DNA of 64,000 bases from Arthrobacter alkaliphilus. Its GTDB lineage: Bacteria; Actinomycetota; Actinomycetes; Actinomycetales; Micrococcaceae. Position 1 is the first letter of the stretch; each line of letters begins with the position of its first letter. The position numbers and the translations under genes were made by a program. Below the pieces are notes generated by a model. It saw nothing but the letters and a program-made list of their open reading frames with translations. It ran no database searches and had not been told where the DNA came from. The DNA lies in NCBI RefSeq assembly GCF_021483235.1, contig NZ_JAKEEC010000015.1:33775-97774 (forward strand). The letters run 5' to 3'. Shown here piece after piece: positions 10,200 through 19,846 of the stretch.

Positions 10200-10372
10200 G
10201 GCACCACCCTAGCGTGGACCATGTCCCGGTGCTGGCGGGTCAAGTGACAGCCGTCATCGGCTGCTTCGTCATAGATGCGCTTCACCACGAAAACGTCTTT
10301 GAGTTCCGCCATGAGCCGGATGTTACTTCAACGTGGTGCACTTGGTACCGCCGTTGATGAAACAATGGGTCA

Positions 10373-12994
10373 ATGGCTGAATCAACGCAGGGTACAGACA
10401 CGCCCGCCACCGCCCCCATCAACGTTCCCGACAAGCCGGCCCTTGAAGGCCTCGAGGCTGCCCTGACGCAGCGCTGGCTGGACGAAGGAACCTACAAGTT
10501 CAACCCGGACACCACGCGCCAGCAGGTCTACTCGATCGACACTCCCCCGCCCACGGCATCCGGTTCGCTCCACGTGGGCCACATGTTCTCGTTCACGCAG
10601 ACGGACGTCCAGGCCCGCTACATGCGCATGACCGGCAAGAACGTGTTCTACCCGATGGGCTGGGACGACAACGGCCTGCCTACCGAACGTCGTGTCCAGA
10701 ACTACTACGGCGTCCGCTGCGATCCCGCCATTCCGTACAACGCCGACTACCGCCCGCCGGCACAGCCCGCGAAGAACCAGCGCGATTTCGACGTCGTTTC
10801 CCGCCGGAACTTCATCGAACTCTGCGAGGAACTCGCCGTCGAGGACGAGAAGGTCTTCGAGAACTTGTTCCAGACCCTCGGCCTGTCCGTTGACTGGGAC
10901 CTCACCTACCGCACCATCGACGACACGTCCCGTGCCGTGTCCCAGCGCGCATTCCTGACGAACCTGAAGGCCGGGGACGCCTACATGGCCGAGGCGCCGA
11001 CGCTGTGGGACGTGACGTTCCGGACCGCCGTCGCGCAGGCCGAACTCGAGGACCGCGAGGTCGCTGGCGCCTACTACCGCTACCCCTTCTTCACCGCTGA
11101 CGGCGAGAAGATCTACATCGAGACGACGCGTCCGGAACTCCTGGCCGCGTGCGCCGCGTTGGTGGCAAACCCCGACGACGAACGGTACCAGCCGCTGTTC
11201 GGCAAGACCGTCAGGTCCCCCCTGTTCGACGTCGAGCTCGAGGTTAAAGCCCACCCCCTCGCCAAAGCCGACAAGGGCTCCGGCATCGCCATGGTCTGCA
11301 CGTTCGGCGACCTGACCGACGTCACGTGGTGGCGCGAGCTCCAGTTGCCCACGCGCGCCATCATGGGCCGCGACGGCCGCATCATCGCTGAGACGCCCGA
11401 GTGGATCACCACCGACGCCGGCAAGGAAGCCTACGCGGCGATTGCCGGCAAGACCGCGTTCTCTGCCAAGGAGGCGGTGGTCGAGCTTCTCATCGCCGCC
11501 GACTTGCTGGATGGCGAACCCAAGAAGATCACGCACCCCGTGAACTTCTTCGAAAAGGGCGACAAGCCCCTTGAGGTTGTCACCTCGCGCCAGTGGTACA
11601 TCCGCAACGGCGGACGGGACGAGGACCGTCGCGAACGGTTGATCGCGCGCGGTCACGAGATCGAGTTCCACCCGTCCTTCATGCGCTCCCGCTACGAGAA
11701 CTGGATCTCCGGACTGAACGGCGACTGGCTGGTTTCCCGCCAGCGCTTCTTCGGTGTGCCGATCCCGGTCTGGTACCCGCTGGATGGCCAGGGCAACCCG
11801 GACTACGAAAACCCCATCCTGCCGTCCGACGAGTCCTTGCCCGTGGACCCCGCGGCGGACGCTGCCCCCGGCTACGACGAGTCCCAGCGCGAGCAGCCCA
11901 ACGGATTCATCGGCGACGCGGATGTCCTGGATACGTGGGCCACGTCGTCGTTGACCCCGCAAATCGTTGGCGGCTGGAGCCGTGACGAGGAACTGTTCAG
12001 TAAGGTCTATCCCTTCGACCTCCGTCCGCAGGGCCACGACATCATCCGCACCTGGCTCTTCTCCTCGGTGGTGCGGGCAGATGCCCTGCAGAACAGCGCG
12101 CCGTGGAACCACGCAGCCATCTCGGGCTGGATCCTGGACCCGGACCGGAAGAAGATGTCCAAGTCCAAGGGCAACGTGGTTGTTCCCACCGATGTCCTGA
12201 ACGAATTCGGTTCTGACGCTGTCCGCTACTGGGCCGCCTCGGCGAAGCTTGGCGCGGACACCGCCTACGAGATAGCCCAGATGAAGATCGGCCGCCGCTT
12301 GGCCATCAAGCTGCTCAACGCCTCGAAGTTCGTGTTGAACCTGGGCGCAACCGAGAACTCGGTGGTCGGCTCTGACTTGTCCGTCCTGAGCAACCCCTTG
12401 GACCGCGCACTGCTCGCCCAGCTGGCTGATGTGGTGGCCCAGTCCACCAAGGCCTTCGACAACTACGATTACGCCCGCGCCCTCCAGATCACGGAATCAT
12501 TCTTCTGGCAGTTCACGGACGACTACGTCGAACTCATCAAGGACCGCGCGTACGGCGCAGCGGGCGAGGCTGAGCAGGCATCCGTCCTCGCTGCCCTTGC
12601 CACCACGCTCGATTCCCTGTTGCGCCTGTTCGCACCGTTCCTGCCCTTCGCCACGGAAGAGGTCTGGAGCTGGTGGCGCGCGGGTTCGGTCCACCGCGCA
12701 GCGTGGCCGGCGGCGGTGGAAATCGCCGACGGCGACACCACCATGCTGGGCACGGTCGGCGTCGCGCTGAGCGGCATCCGCAAGGCCAAGTCGGAGGCCA
12801 AGGTCAAGCAGCGCACCGCGGTCCTCTCAGCCACCATTACCGCCACCGAATCGTTTGTGGCACAGCTGGAAGCCGGACTGGGAGACCTGAAGGCTGCTGC
12901 GAACGCGCAGGAGATTTCACTGGCGGCCGGCGACGGCGAGCTGACGGTGAGCGACGTGGTCCTGGCACCGGCCGAGGAGCCCGCCCAGGCGTAG
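10373..12994 (+). CDS. valS: Valyl-tRNA synthetase
   Basis: Charges tRNA-Val and edits Thr-tRNA-Val. The protein has 873 residues, with PPPTASGSLHVGH carrying the HIGH motif near residue 65 and KKMSKSKGNV carrying the KMSKS loop near residue 600. A C-terminal helical extension is present. The ATG at 10373 has only a weak purine stretch (GATGAAAC) upstream. No T-box was found in its leader, unlike ileS. A hairpin terminator follows. Confidence 0.96.
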   Translation: MAESTQGTDTPATAPINVPDKPALEGLEAALTQRWLDEGTYKFNPDTTRQQVYSIDTPPPTASGSLHVGHMFSFTQTDVQARYMRMTGKNVFYPMGWDDNGLPTERRVQNYYGVRCDPAIPYNADYRPPAQPAKNQRDFDVVSRRNFIELCEELAVEDEKVFENLFQTLGLSVDWDLTYRTIDDTSRAVSQRAFLTNLKAGDAYMAEAPTLWDVTFRTAVAQAELEDREVAGAYYRYPFFTADGEKIYIETTRPELLAACAALVANPDDERYQPLFGKTVRSPLFDVELEVKAHPLAKADKGSGIAMVCTFGDLTDVTWWRELQLPTRAIMGRDGRIIAETPEWITTDAGKEAYAAIAGKTAFSAKEAVVELLIAADLLDGEPKKITHPVNFFEKGDKPLEVVTSRQWYIRNGGRDEDRRERLIARGHEIEFHPSFMRSRYENWISGLNGDWLVSRQRFFGVPIPVWYPLDGQGNPDYENPILPSDESLPVDPAADAAPGYDESQREQPNGFIGDADVLDTWATSSLTPQIVGGWSRDEELFSKVYPFDLRPQGHDIIRTWLFSSVVRADALQNSAPWNHAAISGWILDPDRKKMSKSKGNVVVPTDVLNEFGSDAVRYWAASAKLGADTAYEIAQMKIGRRLAIKLLNASKFVLNLGATENSVVGSDLSVLSNPLDRALLAQLADVVAQSTKAFDNYDYARALQITESFFWQFTDDYVELIKDRAYGAAGEAEQASVLAALATTLDSLLRLFAPFLPFATEEVWSWWRAGSVHRAAWPAAVEIADGDTTMLGTVGVALSGIRKAKSEAKVKQRTAVLSATITATESFVAQLEAGLGDLKAAANAQEISLAAGDGELTVSDVVLAPAEEPAQA

Positions 12995-13026
12995 TTTGGA
13001 AGGGCCCGAATTTCCGGGCAAAGGGG

Positions 13027-13060
13027 AAGCCCCATCAGCGTTTAGCCGTTGGTGGGGCTT
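13027..13060 (+). terminator. Terminator of valS
   Basis: The arms AAGCCCCA and TGGGGCTT enclose an 18-nt loop and are followed by CGACTTTTCG, 32 bases after the valS stop. It is the only hairpin of this strength before the next plus-strand gene. Confidence 0.75.
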
Positions 13061-13353
13061 CGACTTTTCGGCTGCCTGGTGACGTCTTGGCAGTCTGGCG
13101 GAATCCTCGGACTTTCAGGTCTTCCCACCCCGTCACAGGTGGCCTGCATCCAACTTTGCCGAAGGCTGCGTCAGATGCATATCACTGAATCTCTGGCTTC
13201 CGTGTCCCTCTTCTTTCGAAGTGGGTAACTTCTATTCTTGACCCGCTCCCAGGCCAGCACAAGGTCCATCCGGGAACTACTGGCCTGTAATTCCGCGGCC
13301 TCGCGGCGGGCCTCCGGGTGCTGGGCGCGGGTGCTTTGTGGCACAGTGTTGCT
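13061..13353. other. Intergenic region before the Fpg-type gene
   Basis: This is 293 bases without a supported gene. It must hold the promoter of the glycosylase gene. I could not pick a convincing -10/-35 pair, and I see no repeat or RNA structure. Confidence 0.4.
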
Positions 13354-14229
13354 ATGCCAGAACTTCCCGAAGTGGCCGGGCTGACTGCCTTTCTGGGCAG
13401 GAATCTCCTCGGTGCCGAACTGACGAAGGTCCAAATCACCTCCTTTGCGGTACTGAAGACAGCCGATCCACCGTACTCGGCTCTGGAAGGCCGCAAAATC
13501 GTTGGCGTGGGACGCTTCGGAAAGTTCGTCAGCCTCGACGCCGAGGGCATCCATTTCGTCTTCCACCTGGCCAAGGCCGGCTGGCTCCGCTACACGGAGC
13601 ACCCATCGCAGACCCAATTGCGGATGGGCGGCAGCAATATTGCCGCGAGGCTGGGCTTCACCAAGAGCGACGGTTCAACCCACGTCGGAGTGGACCTGAC
13701 CGAGGCCGGAACCAAGAAAAGCCTTGCCGTCTACGTGGTGCGCAGCCCCTTGGACGTGCCAGGGATAGCGACCCTCGGCCCGGACCCGCTGAGCCCGGCC
13801 TTCACGGAGGAGACCCTGGCCGGGATTCTTTCGGCAAGCGCGCAGCAGATCAAGGGACTCCTTCGGAGCCAAAGCGTCATCGCGGGCATCGGAAACGCTT
13901 ACAGTGACGAGATCCTTCACGCAGCGCGGATTTCACCGTTCGCGATCGCCAAGTCCCTGGACAAGGACACAACCCGTGTCCTCTATCAGTCGATCGAAAG
14001 CGTCCTGGGTGCGGCTGTTGAGGCCGCCGTCGGGAAAGCCTCCAGCGAACTCAAGGACACAAAGCGGAACACCATGCGCGTCCACGGCAAGGCCGGCCAG
14101 CCTTGCCCGGTATGCGGGACCACGATCCGCGAGGTGTCCTTTGCGGACACTTCGTTGCAGTACTGCCCTGGCTGCCAGACGAACGGAAAGATCCTGGCGG
14201 ACCGTCGAACGTCGAAATTCCTGAAATAG
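13354..14229 (+). CDS. Fpg/Nei-family DNA glycosylase (MPELPE type)
   Basis: Base-excision repair enzyme, a bifunctional glycosylase/AP lyase acting on oxidised bases. The protein has 291 residues. The true start is ATG at 13354 because the mature catalytic N-terminus is Pro2-Glu3 (MPELPEV). An H2TH region lies around residues 150-220, including the invariant IAGIGNAYSDEIL. A C-terminal zinc finger has CPVCG and YCPGCQ. A second family member of a different subtype lies at 19.8-20.7 kb. Whether this one prefers 8-oxoG or oxidised pyrimidines cannot be read from the sequence. Confidence 0.92.
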   Translation: MPELPEVAGLTAFLGRNLLGAELTKVQITSFAVLKTADPPYSALEGRKIVGVGRFGKFVSLDAEGIHFVFHLAKAGWLRYTEHPSQTQLRMGGSNIAARLGFTKSDGSTHVGVDLTEAGTKKSLAVYVVRSPLDVPGIATLGPDPLSPAFTEETLAGILSASAQQIKGLLRSQSVIAGIGNAYSDEILHAARISPFAIAKSLDKDTTRVLYQSIESVLGAAVEAAVGKASSELKDTKRNTMRVHGKAGQPCPVCGTTIREVSFADTSLQYCPGCQTNGKILADRRTSKFLK

Positions 14230-14277
14230 CCGCAGCTGAGACCAGTGGGCAGCCAGGGCGGCCTGGTTGAGACCGGT

Positions 14278-14892
14278 CTAGTTGAATTCCGGGCTTTCCG
14301 TGCGGCTGCGCTTGAGTTCGAAGAAGTGTGGGTAGCCGGCCAAGGTGACGGTGGCATCCCAGATCCGGCCGGCTTCCTCGCCGCGCGGAATCCGCGTGAG
14401 GACAGGGCCGAAGAAAGCGGTGCCGTTGACGGCGACCACGGGCGTGCCGACGTCCTGGCCCACCAGCGAAATACCGGACTCATGGCTCGCACGCAGTTCG
14501 GCGTCGTATTCGTCCGAATCGGCGAAGCGGGCCAAATCGGCGGGCAGGCCCGTTTCAGACAGCGCCTTGGAGATGACCTCGGCGAAATCCGAGATGCCTT
14601 CGTGGTGGATGAGGGAACCCATCGCGTCGTACAGCGGCTTGATGTATTGGTCGCCGTGCAGCTCGCGGGCGGCGATGATGACCCGGACAGGTCCCCAGCC
14701 CTGCTTCATTTTCTCCATGTATTCGGCAGGCAGGTCGCGGCCTTCATTGAGCACCGAGAGGCTCATGACGTTCCAATTGGTCTCGATGCCGCGGACGTCT
14801 TCCACTTCAGCGATCCAGCGTGACGTCACCCAGGCGAAGGGGCACAGCGGATCGAACCAGAAGTCGACCTTGTTTGCGGTCTGCTCGGGCAC
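14278..14892 (-). CDS. DsbA-fold protein, mycothiol-dependent nitroreductase (Rv2466c) family
   Basis: Thioredoxin-fold protein with a helical insertion, 204 residues. It is related to the mycobacterial mycothiol-dependent nitroreductase Rv2466c, which is expressed under oxidative stress. The active-site loop reads DPLCPFAWVTSRW, so the usual CPWC-type second cysteine is Ala and only the nucleophilic Cys17 remains. The cis-Pro loop is VGTPVV near residue 149. A one-cysteine form could work through mixed disulfides with mycothiol. There is no signal peptide, so it is cytoplasmic. It ends convergently with the glycosylase gene. Confidence 0.85.
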   Translation of the reverse strand: MPEQTANKVDFWFDPLCPFAWVTSRWIAEVEDVRGIETNWNVMSLSVLNEGRDLPAEYMEKMKQGWGPVRVIIAARELHGDQYIKPLYDAMGSLIHHEGISDFAEVISKALSETGLPADLARFADSDEYDAELRASHESGISLVGQDVGTPVVAVNGTAFFGPVLTRIPRGEEAGRIWDATVTLAGYPHFFELKRSRTESPEFN

Positions 14893-14972
14893 AGGGAACT
14901 CCTTTGATAGGCATAAGGGGCGCGGCTCACCAGACGTAAAAGTTGTCCGGCACCAATCATGCCAACCCAGGG

Positions 14973-16259
14973 CTAAGCGGACTTATTCCGACGCTTTGCT
15001 ATGACCTCGTGCGCGATCATGGTGGGTTGGCCCTTCTTGTTCACCGCGTCGGCGGTGATGACGACGCTCGCGATGTCGTCCCTGCTGGGGAGATCGAACA
15101 TGACCGGCAGCAGGACTTCCTCCAGGATGGCGCGCAGCCCGCGGGCTCCGGTTCCGCGTTCAAGGGCCTGGTCCGCGATCGAGTCCAGGGCGTCGTCGTC
15201 GAAGGACAGCTCCACCCCGTCCAGTTGGAACATCTTCTGGTACTGCTTGATGAGCGCGTTCTTGGGCTTGGAAAGAATCTGGATAAGCGCCGAACGGTCA
15301 AGGTTGGACACAGTGGTGATCACAGGCAGGCGTCCGATGAATTCCGGAATCAACCCGAACTTCAGCAGATCCTCCGGCATCACCTCGCCGTAGCTGTCCG
15401 CGTTGTCCTTCACCTCGTTGAGCGGCGCCCCGAAGCCAATCCCCTTGCGGCCGGACCGCGATCCAATGATCTCCTCGAGCCCGGCGAACGCACCGGCAAC
15501 AATGAACAGCACATTGGTGGTGTCGATCTGGATGAATTCCTGGTGCGGGTGTTTACGGCCGCCCTGCGGCGGTACCGAGGCCACGGTGCCTTCGAGTATC
15601 TTGAGCAGCGCCTGCTGCACGCCCTCGCCGGACACATCGCGCGTGATGGACGGGTTCTCGCTCTTGCGCGAAATCTTATCGATCTCGTCGATGTAGATGA
15701 TGCCTTGTTCGGCCTTCTTGACGTCGTAGTCCGCGGCCTGGATGAGCTTCAACAGGATGTTTTCGACGTCTTCGCCGACGTATCCGGCCTCGGTCAAGGC
15801 CGTGGCGTCCGCGACAGCGAAGGGGACATTCAGCCGGCGGGCCAGGGTTTGTGCCAAGTAGGTCTTGCCGCAGCCCGTGGGACCGATCAGCAGGATATTG
15901 GACTTGGCGATCTCCACGTCTTCATGGTGTCCGCCTTCACCAAGGCCGGTCTTTGGTGCATGGCCGGCCTGGATGCGCTTGTAGTGGTTGTAGACCGCGA
16001 CGGCGAGTGAGCGTTTCGCGGGCTCCTGGCCAATGACGTATTCCTGCAGGAAGTCAAAGATTTCCCGCGGCTTGGGCAACTCGAAGCTACCCAGATCCGA
16101 CACCTCGGCGAGTTCTTCTTCAATGATCTCGTTACAGAGCTCAATGCACTCGTCGCAGATATACACGCCGGGCCCGGCAATCAGCTTCCGAACCTGCTTT
16201 TGGCTCTTTCCGCAGAAAGAACACTTCAGCAGGTCCGTGCTCTCGCCAATCCGAGCCAT
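14973..16259 (-). CDS. clpX: ATP-dependent Clp protease ATP-binding subunit ClpX
   Basis: AAA+ unfoldase that feeds substrates to ClpP. The protein has 428 residues from the ATG at 16257-16259 ([18 protein letters not shown]). The N-terminal zinc-binding domain has CSFC and CDEC. Walker A is [10 protein letters not shown], Walker [11 protein letters not shown], and the pore and IGF-type ClpP-binding loop (KGIGFG) are visible. It lies downstream of clpP1-clpP2 on the same strand but 184 bp away, so it may have its own promoter. Confidence 0.97.
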   Translation of the reverse strand: MARIGESTDLLKCSFCGKSQKQVRKLIAGPGVYICDECIELCNEIIEEELAEVSDLGSFELPKPREIFDFLQEYVIGQEPAKRSLAVAVYNHYKRIQAGHAPKTGLGEGGHHEDVEIAKSNILLIGPTGCGKTYLAQTLARRLNVPFAVADATALTEAGYVGEDVENILLKLIQAADYDVKKAEQGIIYIDEIDKISRKSENPSITRDVSGEGVQQALLKILEGTVASVPPQGGRKHPHQEFIQIDTTNVLFIVAGAFAGLEEIIGSRSGRKGIGFGAPLNEVKDNADSYGEVMPEDLLKFGLIPEFIGRLPVITTVSNLDRSALIQILSKPKNALIKQYQKMFQLDGVELSFDDDALDSIADQALERGTGARGLRAILEEVLLPVMFDLPSRDDIASVVITADAVNKKGQPTMIAHEVIAKRRNKSA

Positions 16260-16443
16260 ATGGGAATCCCTTCGTTTCATGCGGGTGGCGCGGACCCGTA
16301 CGGATCCGCGACTTCGCGCCGATCGCAGCGGGGGCGCCACCATGACAACTTCCACTGTAGGACACAATGGGCTGCTTGGGTTGGACCAGAACGCCGATGC
16401 GGTCCATATTTCCTGAACCGCACCGGCGTCGGGTTGTGGCCAG

Positions 16444-17103
16444 TTACCTGGCGATTGCCTGGGACTTGATCTTGCGGGAATCCAGCACCTGGTCGATCAA
16501 TCCGTAGTTCATCGCCTCGGCGGCGGTGAGGATCTTGTCGCGCTCGATATCGTTGTTGACCTGCTCCGGCGTCCGCCCGGAGTGCTTGGCAAGCGTCTCC
16601 TCGAGCCATGAGCGCATGCGCATGACTTCTGCGGCCTGAATCTCGAGGTCCGAAGCCTGGCCCCCCTGGCCGCCGGACAGCGACGGCTGGTGAATCAGAA
16701 CCCTGGCGTTGGGCAGTGCGAGGCGCTTGCCCGGAGTACCGGCCGCAAGCAGGACGGCAGCGGCGCTGGCCGCCTGGCCCAGGCAAACGGTCTGGATCTC
16801 GGGACGGATGTACGTCATCGTGTCGTAGATCGCCGTCATGGCCGTGAACGAGCCGCCCGGCGAGTTGATGTACAGCGTGATGTCGCGGTCCGGGTCCGTT
16901 GACTCAAGCACCAGCAGCTGGGCCATGATGTCATCGGCGGAGGCGTCGTCAACCTGCACGCCGAGGAAGATGATGCGGTCCTCGAAGAGCTTCGTGTACG
17001 GGTCCTGGCGCTTGAAGCCGTAGGGCGTGCGCTCCTCGAATTGCGGGAGGACGTAGCGGCTGGACGGGAGATTACCGGCAGACCATCCAAAGTTGTAGTT
17101 CAT
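16444..17103 (-). CDS. clpP2: ATP-dependent Clp protease proteolytic subunit (second paralogue)
   Basis: Serine protease subunit of the mixed ClpP1P2 barrel, 219 residues from ATG at 17101-17103. Catalytic Ser lies in [12 protein letters not shown], His in VLIHQPS, and Asp in NNDIERD. An ATG two codons upstream (17107-17109) is in frame, but an AGGAG sits eight bases before the chosen ATG and only two before the other. It starts 37 bp after clpP1 and must be co-transcribed with it. In actinobacteria the two paralogues form one functional hetero-complex. Confidence 0.95.
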   Translation of the reverse strand: MNYNFGWSAGNLPSSRYVLPQFEERTPYGFKRQDPYTKLFEDRIIFLGVQVDDASADDIMAQLLVLESTDPDRDITLYINSPGGSFTAMTAIYDTMTYIRPEIQTVCLGQAASAAAVLLAAGTPGKRLALPNARVLIHQPSLSGGQGGQASDLEIQAAEVMRMRSWLEETLAKHSGRTPEQVNNDIERDKILTAAEAMNYGLIDQVLDSRKIKSQAIAR

Positions 17104-17140
17104 TTTCATTGCTCCTGATCTGAATGTTTCTTGGTGCCGG

Positions 17141-17779
17141 TTACTTCTCGGAAGTCGACGAGTTGGCCGTGCCGCCGCCACCAGCCACAGAGCCTGCGTG
17201 GGCGGAGATCTTGTCGAAGAAGCCGTACTCGAGCGCCTCGGTGGCCGTGAACCACTTGTCACGGTCGTTGTCCTTGAGGATGGTCTCCACGGTCTGTCCG
17301 GTCTGTTCGGCCGTCAGCTCTGCCATGACCTTCTTCATGTGAAGGATCAGCTCCGCCTGGATCTTGATGTCCGACGCCGTGCCGCCAATGCCGCCGGAAG
17401 GCTGGTGCATCAGGATGCGGGCGTTCGGCGTGGCATAGCGCTTGCCCTTGGTGCCCGAGGACAGGAGGAACTGTCCCATGGAGGCCGCGAGGCCGGTGGC
17501 GACCGTGACGACGTCGTTCGGGATGAACTGCATGGTGTCGTAAATGGCCATGCCGGCGGTCACGGAGCCGCCGGGAGAGTTGATGTAGAGGTAGATGTCC
17601 TTCTCAGGGTCTTCGGCCGAGAGGAGGAGCAGCTGGGAGCAGATCGCGTTGGCGTTTTCGTCGCGGACTTCGGATCCGAGCCAGATGATGCGCTCTTTCA
17701 GCAGGCGGTTGTAGATGTAGTTGTCCTGGGCCGCTGGATCGACGGTTGCCATCCTGGGGGCCTCTGCGTGCTGTGACAT
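17141..17779 (-). CDS. clpP1: ATP-dependent Clp protease proteolytic subunit (first paralogue)
   Basis: Serine protease subunit of 212 residues. The catalytic triad motifs are [11 protein letters not shown] (Ser), ILMHQPSGG (His) and KDNDRDKWF (Asp). A short Gly/Ser-rich C-terminal tail follows residue 197. The ATG at 17779 is preceded by GAGAGG. It is the first gene of clpP1-clpP2. The upstream region holds a ClgR-type operator (17891-17904). Confidence 0.96.
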   Translation of the reverse strand: MSQHAEAPRMATVDPAAQDNYIYNRLLKERIIWLGSEVRDENANAICSQLLLLSAEDPEKDIYLYINSPGGSVTAGMAIYDTMQFIPNDVVTVATGLAASMGQFLLSSGTKGKRYATPNARILMHQPSGGIGGTASDIKIQAELILHMKKVMAELTAEQTGQTVETILKDNDRDKWFTATEALEYGFFDKISAHAGSVAGGGGTANSSTSEK

Positions 17780-17890
17780 AAGTACTTACCTCTCGCTGGT
17801 GACAGGGCCGTTGCTGAACTTGGCATCCCTGATCTTCACTACTTGGACACTAACCGTTTTCCACGGCGATTTGTTCTCCCAAATCGCGCT

Positions 17891-17904
17891 GTTCGCTGAC
17901 GGCG
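17891..17904. promoter_or_regulatory. Putative ClgR operator upstream of clpP1P2
   Basis: GTTCGCTGACGGCG exactly fits the published actinobacterial ClgR consensus GTTCGC-N5-GCG (Streptomyces clpP1, clpC, lon promoters). It lies 112 bp before the clpP1 start codon, between that gene and the tig terminator, the expected place for an activator site. Confidence 0.7.
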
Positions 17905-17950
17905 CACGATTGCGGAAGCGGGCACTTTGCGCGCTTCCGCGGCTTAAACG

Positions 17951-17985
17951 AATCCGCCCCCGGATCATGGATCCGGGGGCGGATT
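17951..17985 (-). terminator. Terminator of tig
   Basis: Two perfect 16-base arms (AATCCGCCCCCGGATC and its complement) flank a 3-base loop, directly after the tig stop codon. It separates tig from the clpP1 promoter. Confidence 0.85.
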
Positions 17986-17994
17986 GAGTTGAAA

Positions 17995-19383
17995 CTAGAA
18001 CTTCACTGCGGCAGGGTCGTCGCTCGGAACAACTGCTGCTTCTTCAGCTTCAGCTGCTTCTTCAGCTGCTTCCCCTGCGGGGGCCTCTTCGCCGGCGGGA
18101 CGCACGAAGTCGCTGAGGTCAACCTTGTTGCCTTCGGAGTCGACAACCTCGGCCTGGCCGAGGACAACTGCGAGAGCCTTACGGCGACGGACCTCGGAAA
18201 CCATCATGGGAACCTGGCCGCTCTGGTCGATGATCTGCGCGAACTGGTTCGGGTCCATGCCGTACTGGCTTGCCGTGGAGACGATGTAGTCGATCAGCTC
18301 GTTCTGGCTGACACTGACCTCTTCCTTGTCGGCAATAGCGTCGAGGATGATCTCGTTCTGGAAGGCGCGGGCGGTGTTGGCCTTGACCTCGGCGCGGTGC
18401 TCCTCGGTGTCGTGCTCACCTTCACCGTGGGCGTTCTCCTGGCTGAAGTGTGCCTCGAGCTGCTCTTCGACCACGGAATCGGGAACCGGAACCTCGATGA
18501 GCTCTACGAGCTTGTCCAGGACCTTGTCGCGGGCCTCGACGCCCTGGCCGACGACCTTGGACTCAGCGGCCTGCTTGGCGAGGTCTTCACGGAGCTCGGC
18601 AAGGGTGTCGAACTCGGACGCCAACTGGGCGAAGTCGTCGTTGGCCTCAGGAAGCTCGCGCTCCTTGACGGTCTTGACAGCAACCTTGACCTGGGCTGCT
18701 TCGCCGGCGTGGTCGCCGCCAACCAGCGTGGTGTCGAAGATTGCTTCTTCGTCGGCGGAAAGGCCGGTCACGGCCTCGTCGAGGCCCTCAAGCATGGTGC
18801 CTGCGCCCACCTGGTAGGAAAGGCCCGTTGCGGAGTCGATCTCGGCGCCGTCGATCGTGGCGGTGATGTCGATGGTCAGGAAGTCACCATCGGCAGCCGG
18901 GCGGTCAACGGACTTCAGCGTGCCGAAGCGGCCGCGAAGCTCGTCGAGGGCCTTGTCGACGTCGGCGTCGGAGGACTCAGCGGCGGCAACCTCTACCTTG
19001 ATGCCGGCGTAGTCGGGGAGCTCAACCTCGGGACGGACATCGATCTCAACCTGGAACTTCAGTTCACCGTCGGTCGAGGACGGGTCCGGAACCTCGGTGA
19101 TTTCAACCTCGGGACGGCTCAGCGGGCGGACGCCGGTTTCCTGGACGGCAGCCTGGTACCAGCCGTTGAGGCCATCGTTGATGGCCGTCTCCAGTACGTA
19201 GCCACGGCCGACGCGCTGGTCAATCAGCTTGGACGGAACCTTGCCCTTGCGGAACCCGGGAACCTGGATCTGCGAAGCAACGGTCTTGTAAGCGGCATCG
19301 ATGCTCGGCTTCAGTTCCTCAAAGGGAACCTCAACGTTGAGCTTGACCCGCGTGGCGGTGAGGTTCTCGACAGCGCTCTTCAC
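17995..19383 (-). CDS. tig: Trigger factor
   Basis: Ribosome-associated chaperone and peptidyl-prolyl isomerase, 462 residues. The N-terminal ribosome-binding domain contains the signature GFRKGKVP near residue 43. The PPIase (FKBP-like) domain spans about 155-240, and a helical C-terminal chaperone domain runs to about 425. The last 30 residues are an acidic Ala/Glu-rich tail typical of actinobacterial trigger factors. It lies 69 bp downstream of tRNA-Pro on the same strand with no clear terminator between, so some transcripts may start at the tRNA promoter. Confidence 0.96.
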   Translation of the reverse strand: MKSAVENLTATRVKLNVEVPFEELKPSIDAAYKTVASQIQVPGFRKGKVPSKLIDQRVGRGYVLETAINDGLNGWYQAAVQETGVRPLSRPEVEITEVPDPSSTDGELKFQVEIDVRPEVELPDYAGIKVEVAAAESSDADVDKALDELRGRFGTLKSVDRPAADGDFLTIDITATIDGAEIDSATGLSYQVGAGTMLEGLDEAVTGLSADEEAIFDTTLVGGDHAGEAAQVKVAVKTVKERELPEANDDFAQLASEFDTLAELREDLAKQAAESKVVGQGVEARDKVLDKLVELIEVPVPDSVVEEQLEAHFSQENAHGEGEHDTEEHRAEVKANTARAFQNEIILDAIADKEEVSVSQNELIDYIVSTASQYGMDPNQFAQIIDQSGQVPMMVSEVRRRKALAVVLGQAEVVDSEGNKVDLSDFVRPAGEEAPAGEAAEEAAEAEEAAVVPSDDPAAVKF

Positions 19384-19452
19384 AGTCTAAGTACTCCTGG
19401 TTTTGTGGGATGGGTTTCTGCCGCGTCCCGGATCGGAACAGGCACACAGAGT

Positions 19453-19526
19453 CGGGGTGACAGGATTTGAACCTGCGACTTCCTGCTCCCAAAGCAGGCG
19501 CTCTAGCCAAGCTGAGCTACACCCCG
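19453..19526 (-). tRNA. tRNA-Pro (UGG)
   Basis: 74-nt cloverleaf on the minus strand. The acceptor is CGGGGTG paired with CACCCCG, the D arm GCTC/GAGC, and the anticodon stem CCTGC/GCAGG with loop TTTGGGA, giving anticodon TGG. The T loop is TTCAAAT. CCA is not encoded. It precedes tig. Confidence 0.96.
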
Positions 19527-19696
19527 TGAATGCACAGGACAGTCTACGGGCATCACGCGGGAGAATGCACATTTGACACTTGGCCCCTGAATTGGGTTTA
19601 GTTATATCCGGCTTCAACAGCCACCGGAAAGATGCGCGGACAACTCTCCTAAAACCGCTCTGATAGGGTTTAAAGAGTTCCCAGCAGTCTTGTCCC

Positions 19697-19770
19697 GGGG
19701 ACGTAGCTTAATGGTAAAGCCTCAGTCTTCCAAACTGATTACGCGGGTTCGATTCCCGTCGTCCCCTCCA
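19697..19770 (+). tRNA. tRNA-Gly (UCC)
   Basis: 74 nt including an encoded CCA. It begins GGGGACGTAGCTTAATGG. The anticodon loop is CTTCCAA with anticodon TCC, the T arm GCGGGTTCGATTCCCGT, and the 3' end GTCCCCTCCA. A strong hairpin terminator follows within six bases. A TTGACA hexamer at 19572-19577 is a possible -35. Confidence 0.96.
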
Positions 19771-19775
19771 CGGAA

Positions 19776-19808
19776 CGAAGGGCCCCTCAGCGCATGAGGG
19801 GCCCTTCG
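19776..19808 (+). terminator. Terminator after tRNA-Gly
   Basis: The perfect 14-base arms CGAAGGGCCCCTCA / TGAGGGGCCCTTCG have a 5-base loop. They can also terminate the convergent nei2 transcript. Confidence 0.85.
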
Positions 19809-19846
19809 TGTCTCCGGGTGTATGCCCCGGTGCAGCGCCCCCGACT

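Noticed and set aside
10335..10375. TTGGTACCGCC just before valS, resembling a T-box core
   Set aside because: It lies too close to the start codon, lacks Stem I, specifier and antiterminator pairing, and only matches nine bases.
13171..13617. Minus-strand open frame overlapping the start of the Fpg-type gene
   Set aside because: No ribosome site and no family match; overlaps the well-supported MPELPE start.
17989..19470. A 493-codon open frame antisense to tig, and a 576-codon frame antisense to valS (10382-12112)
   Set aside because: Both are low-complexity shadows of well-supported genes and carry no recognisable domain.
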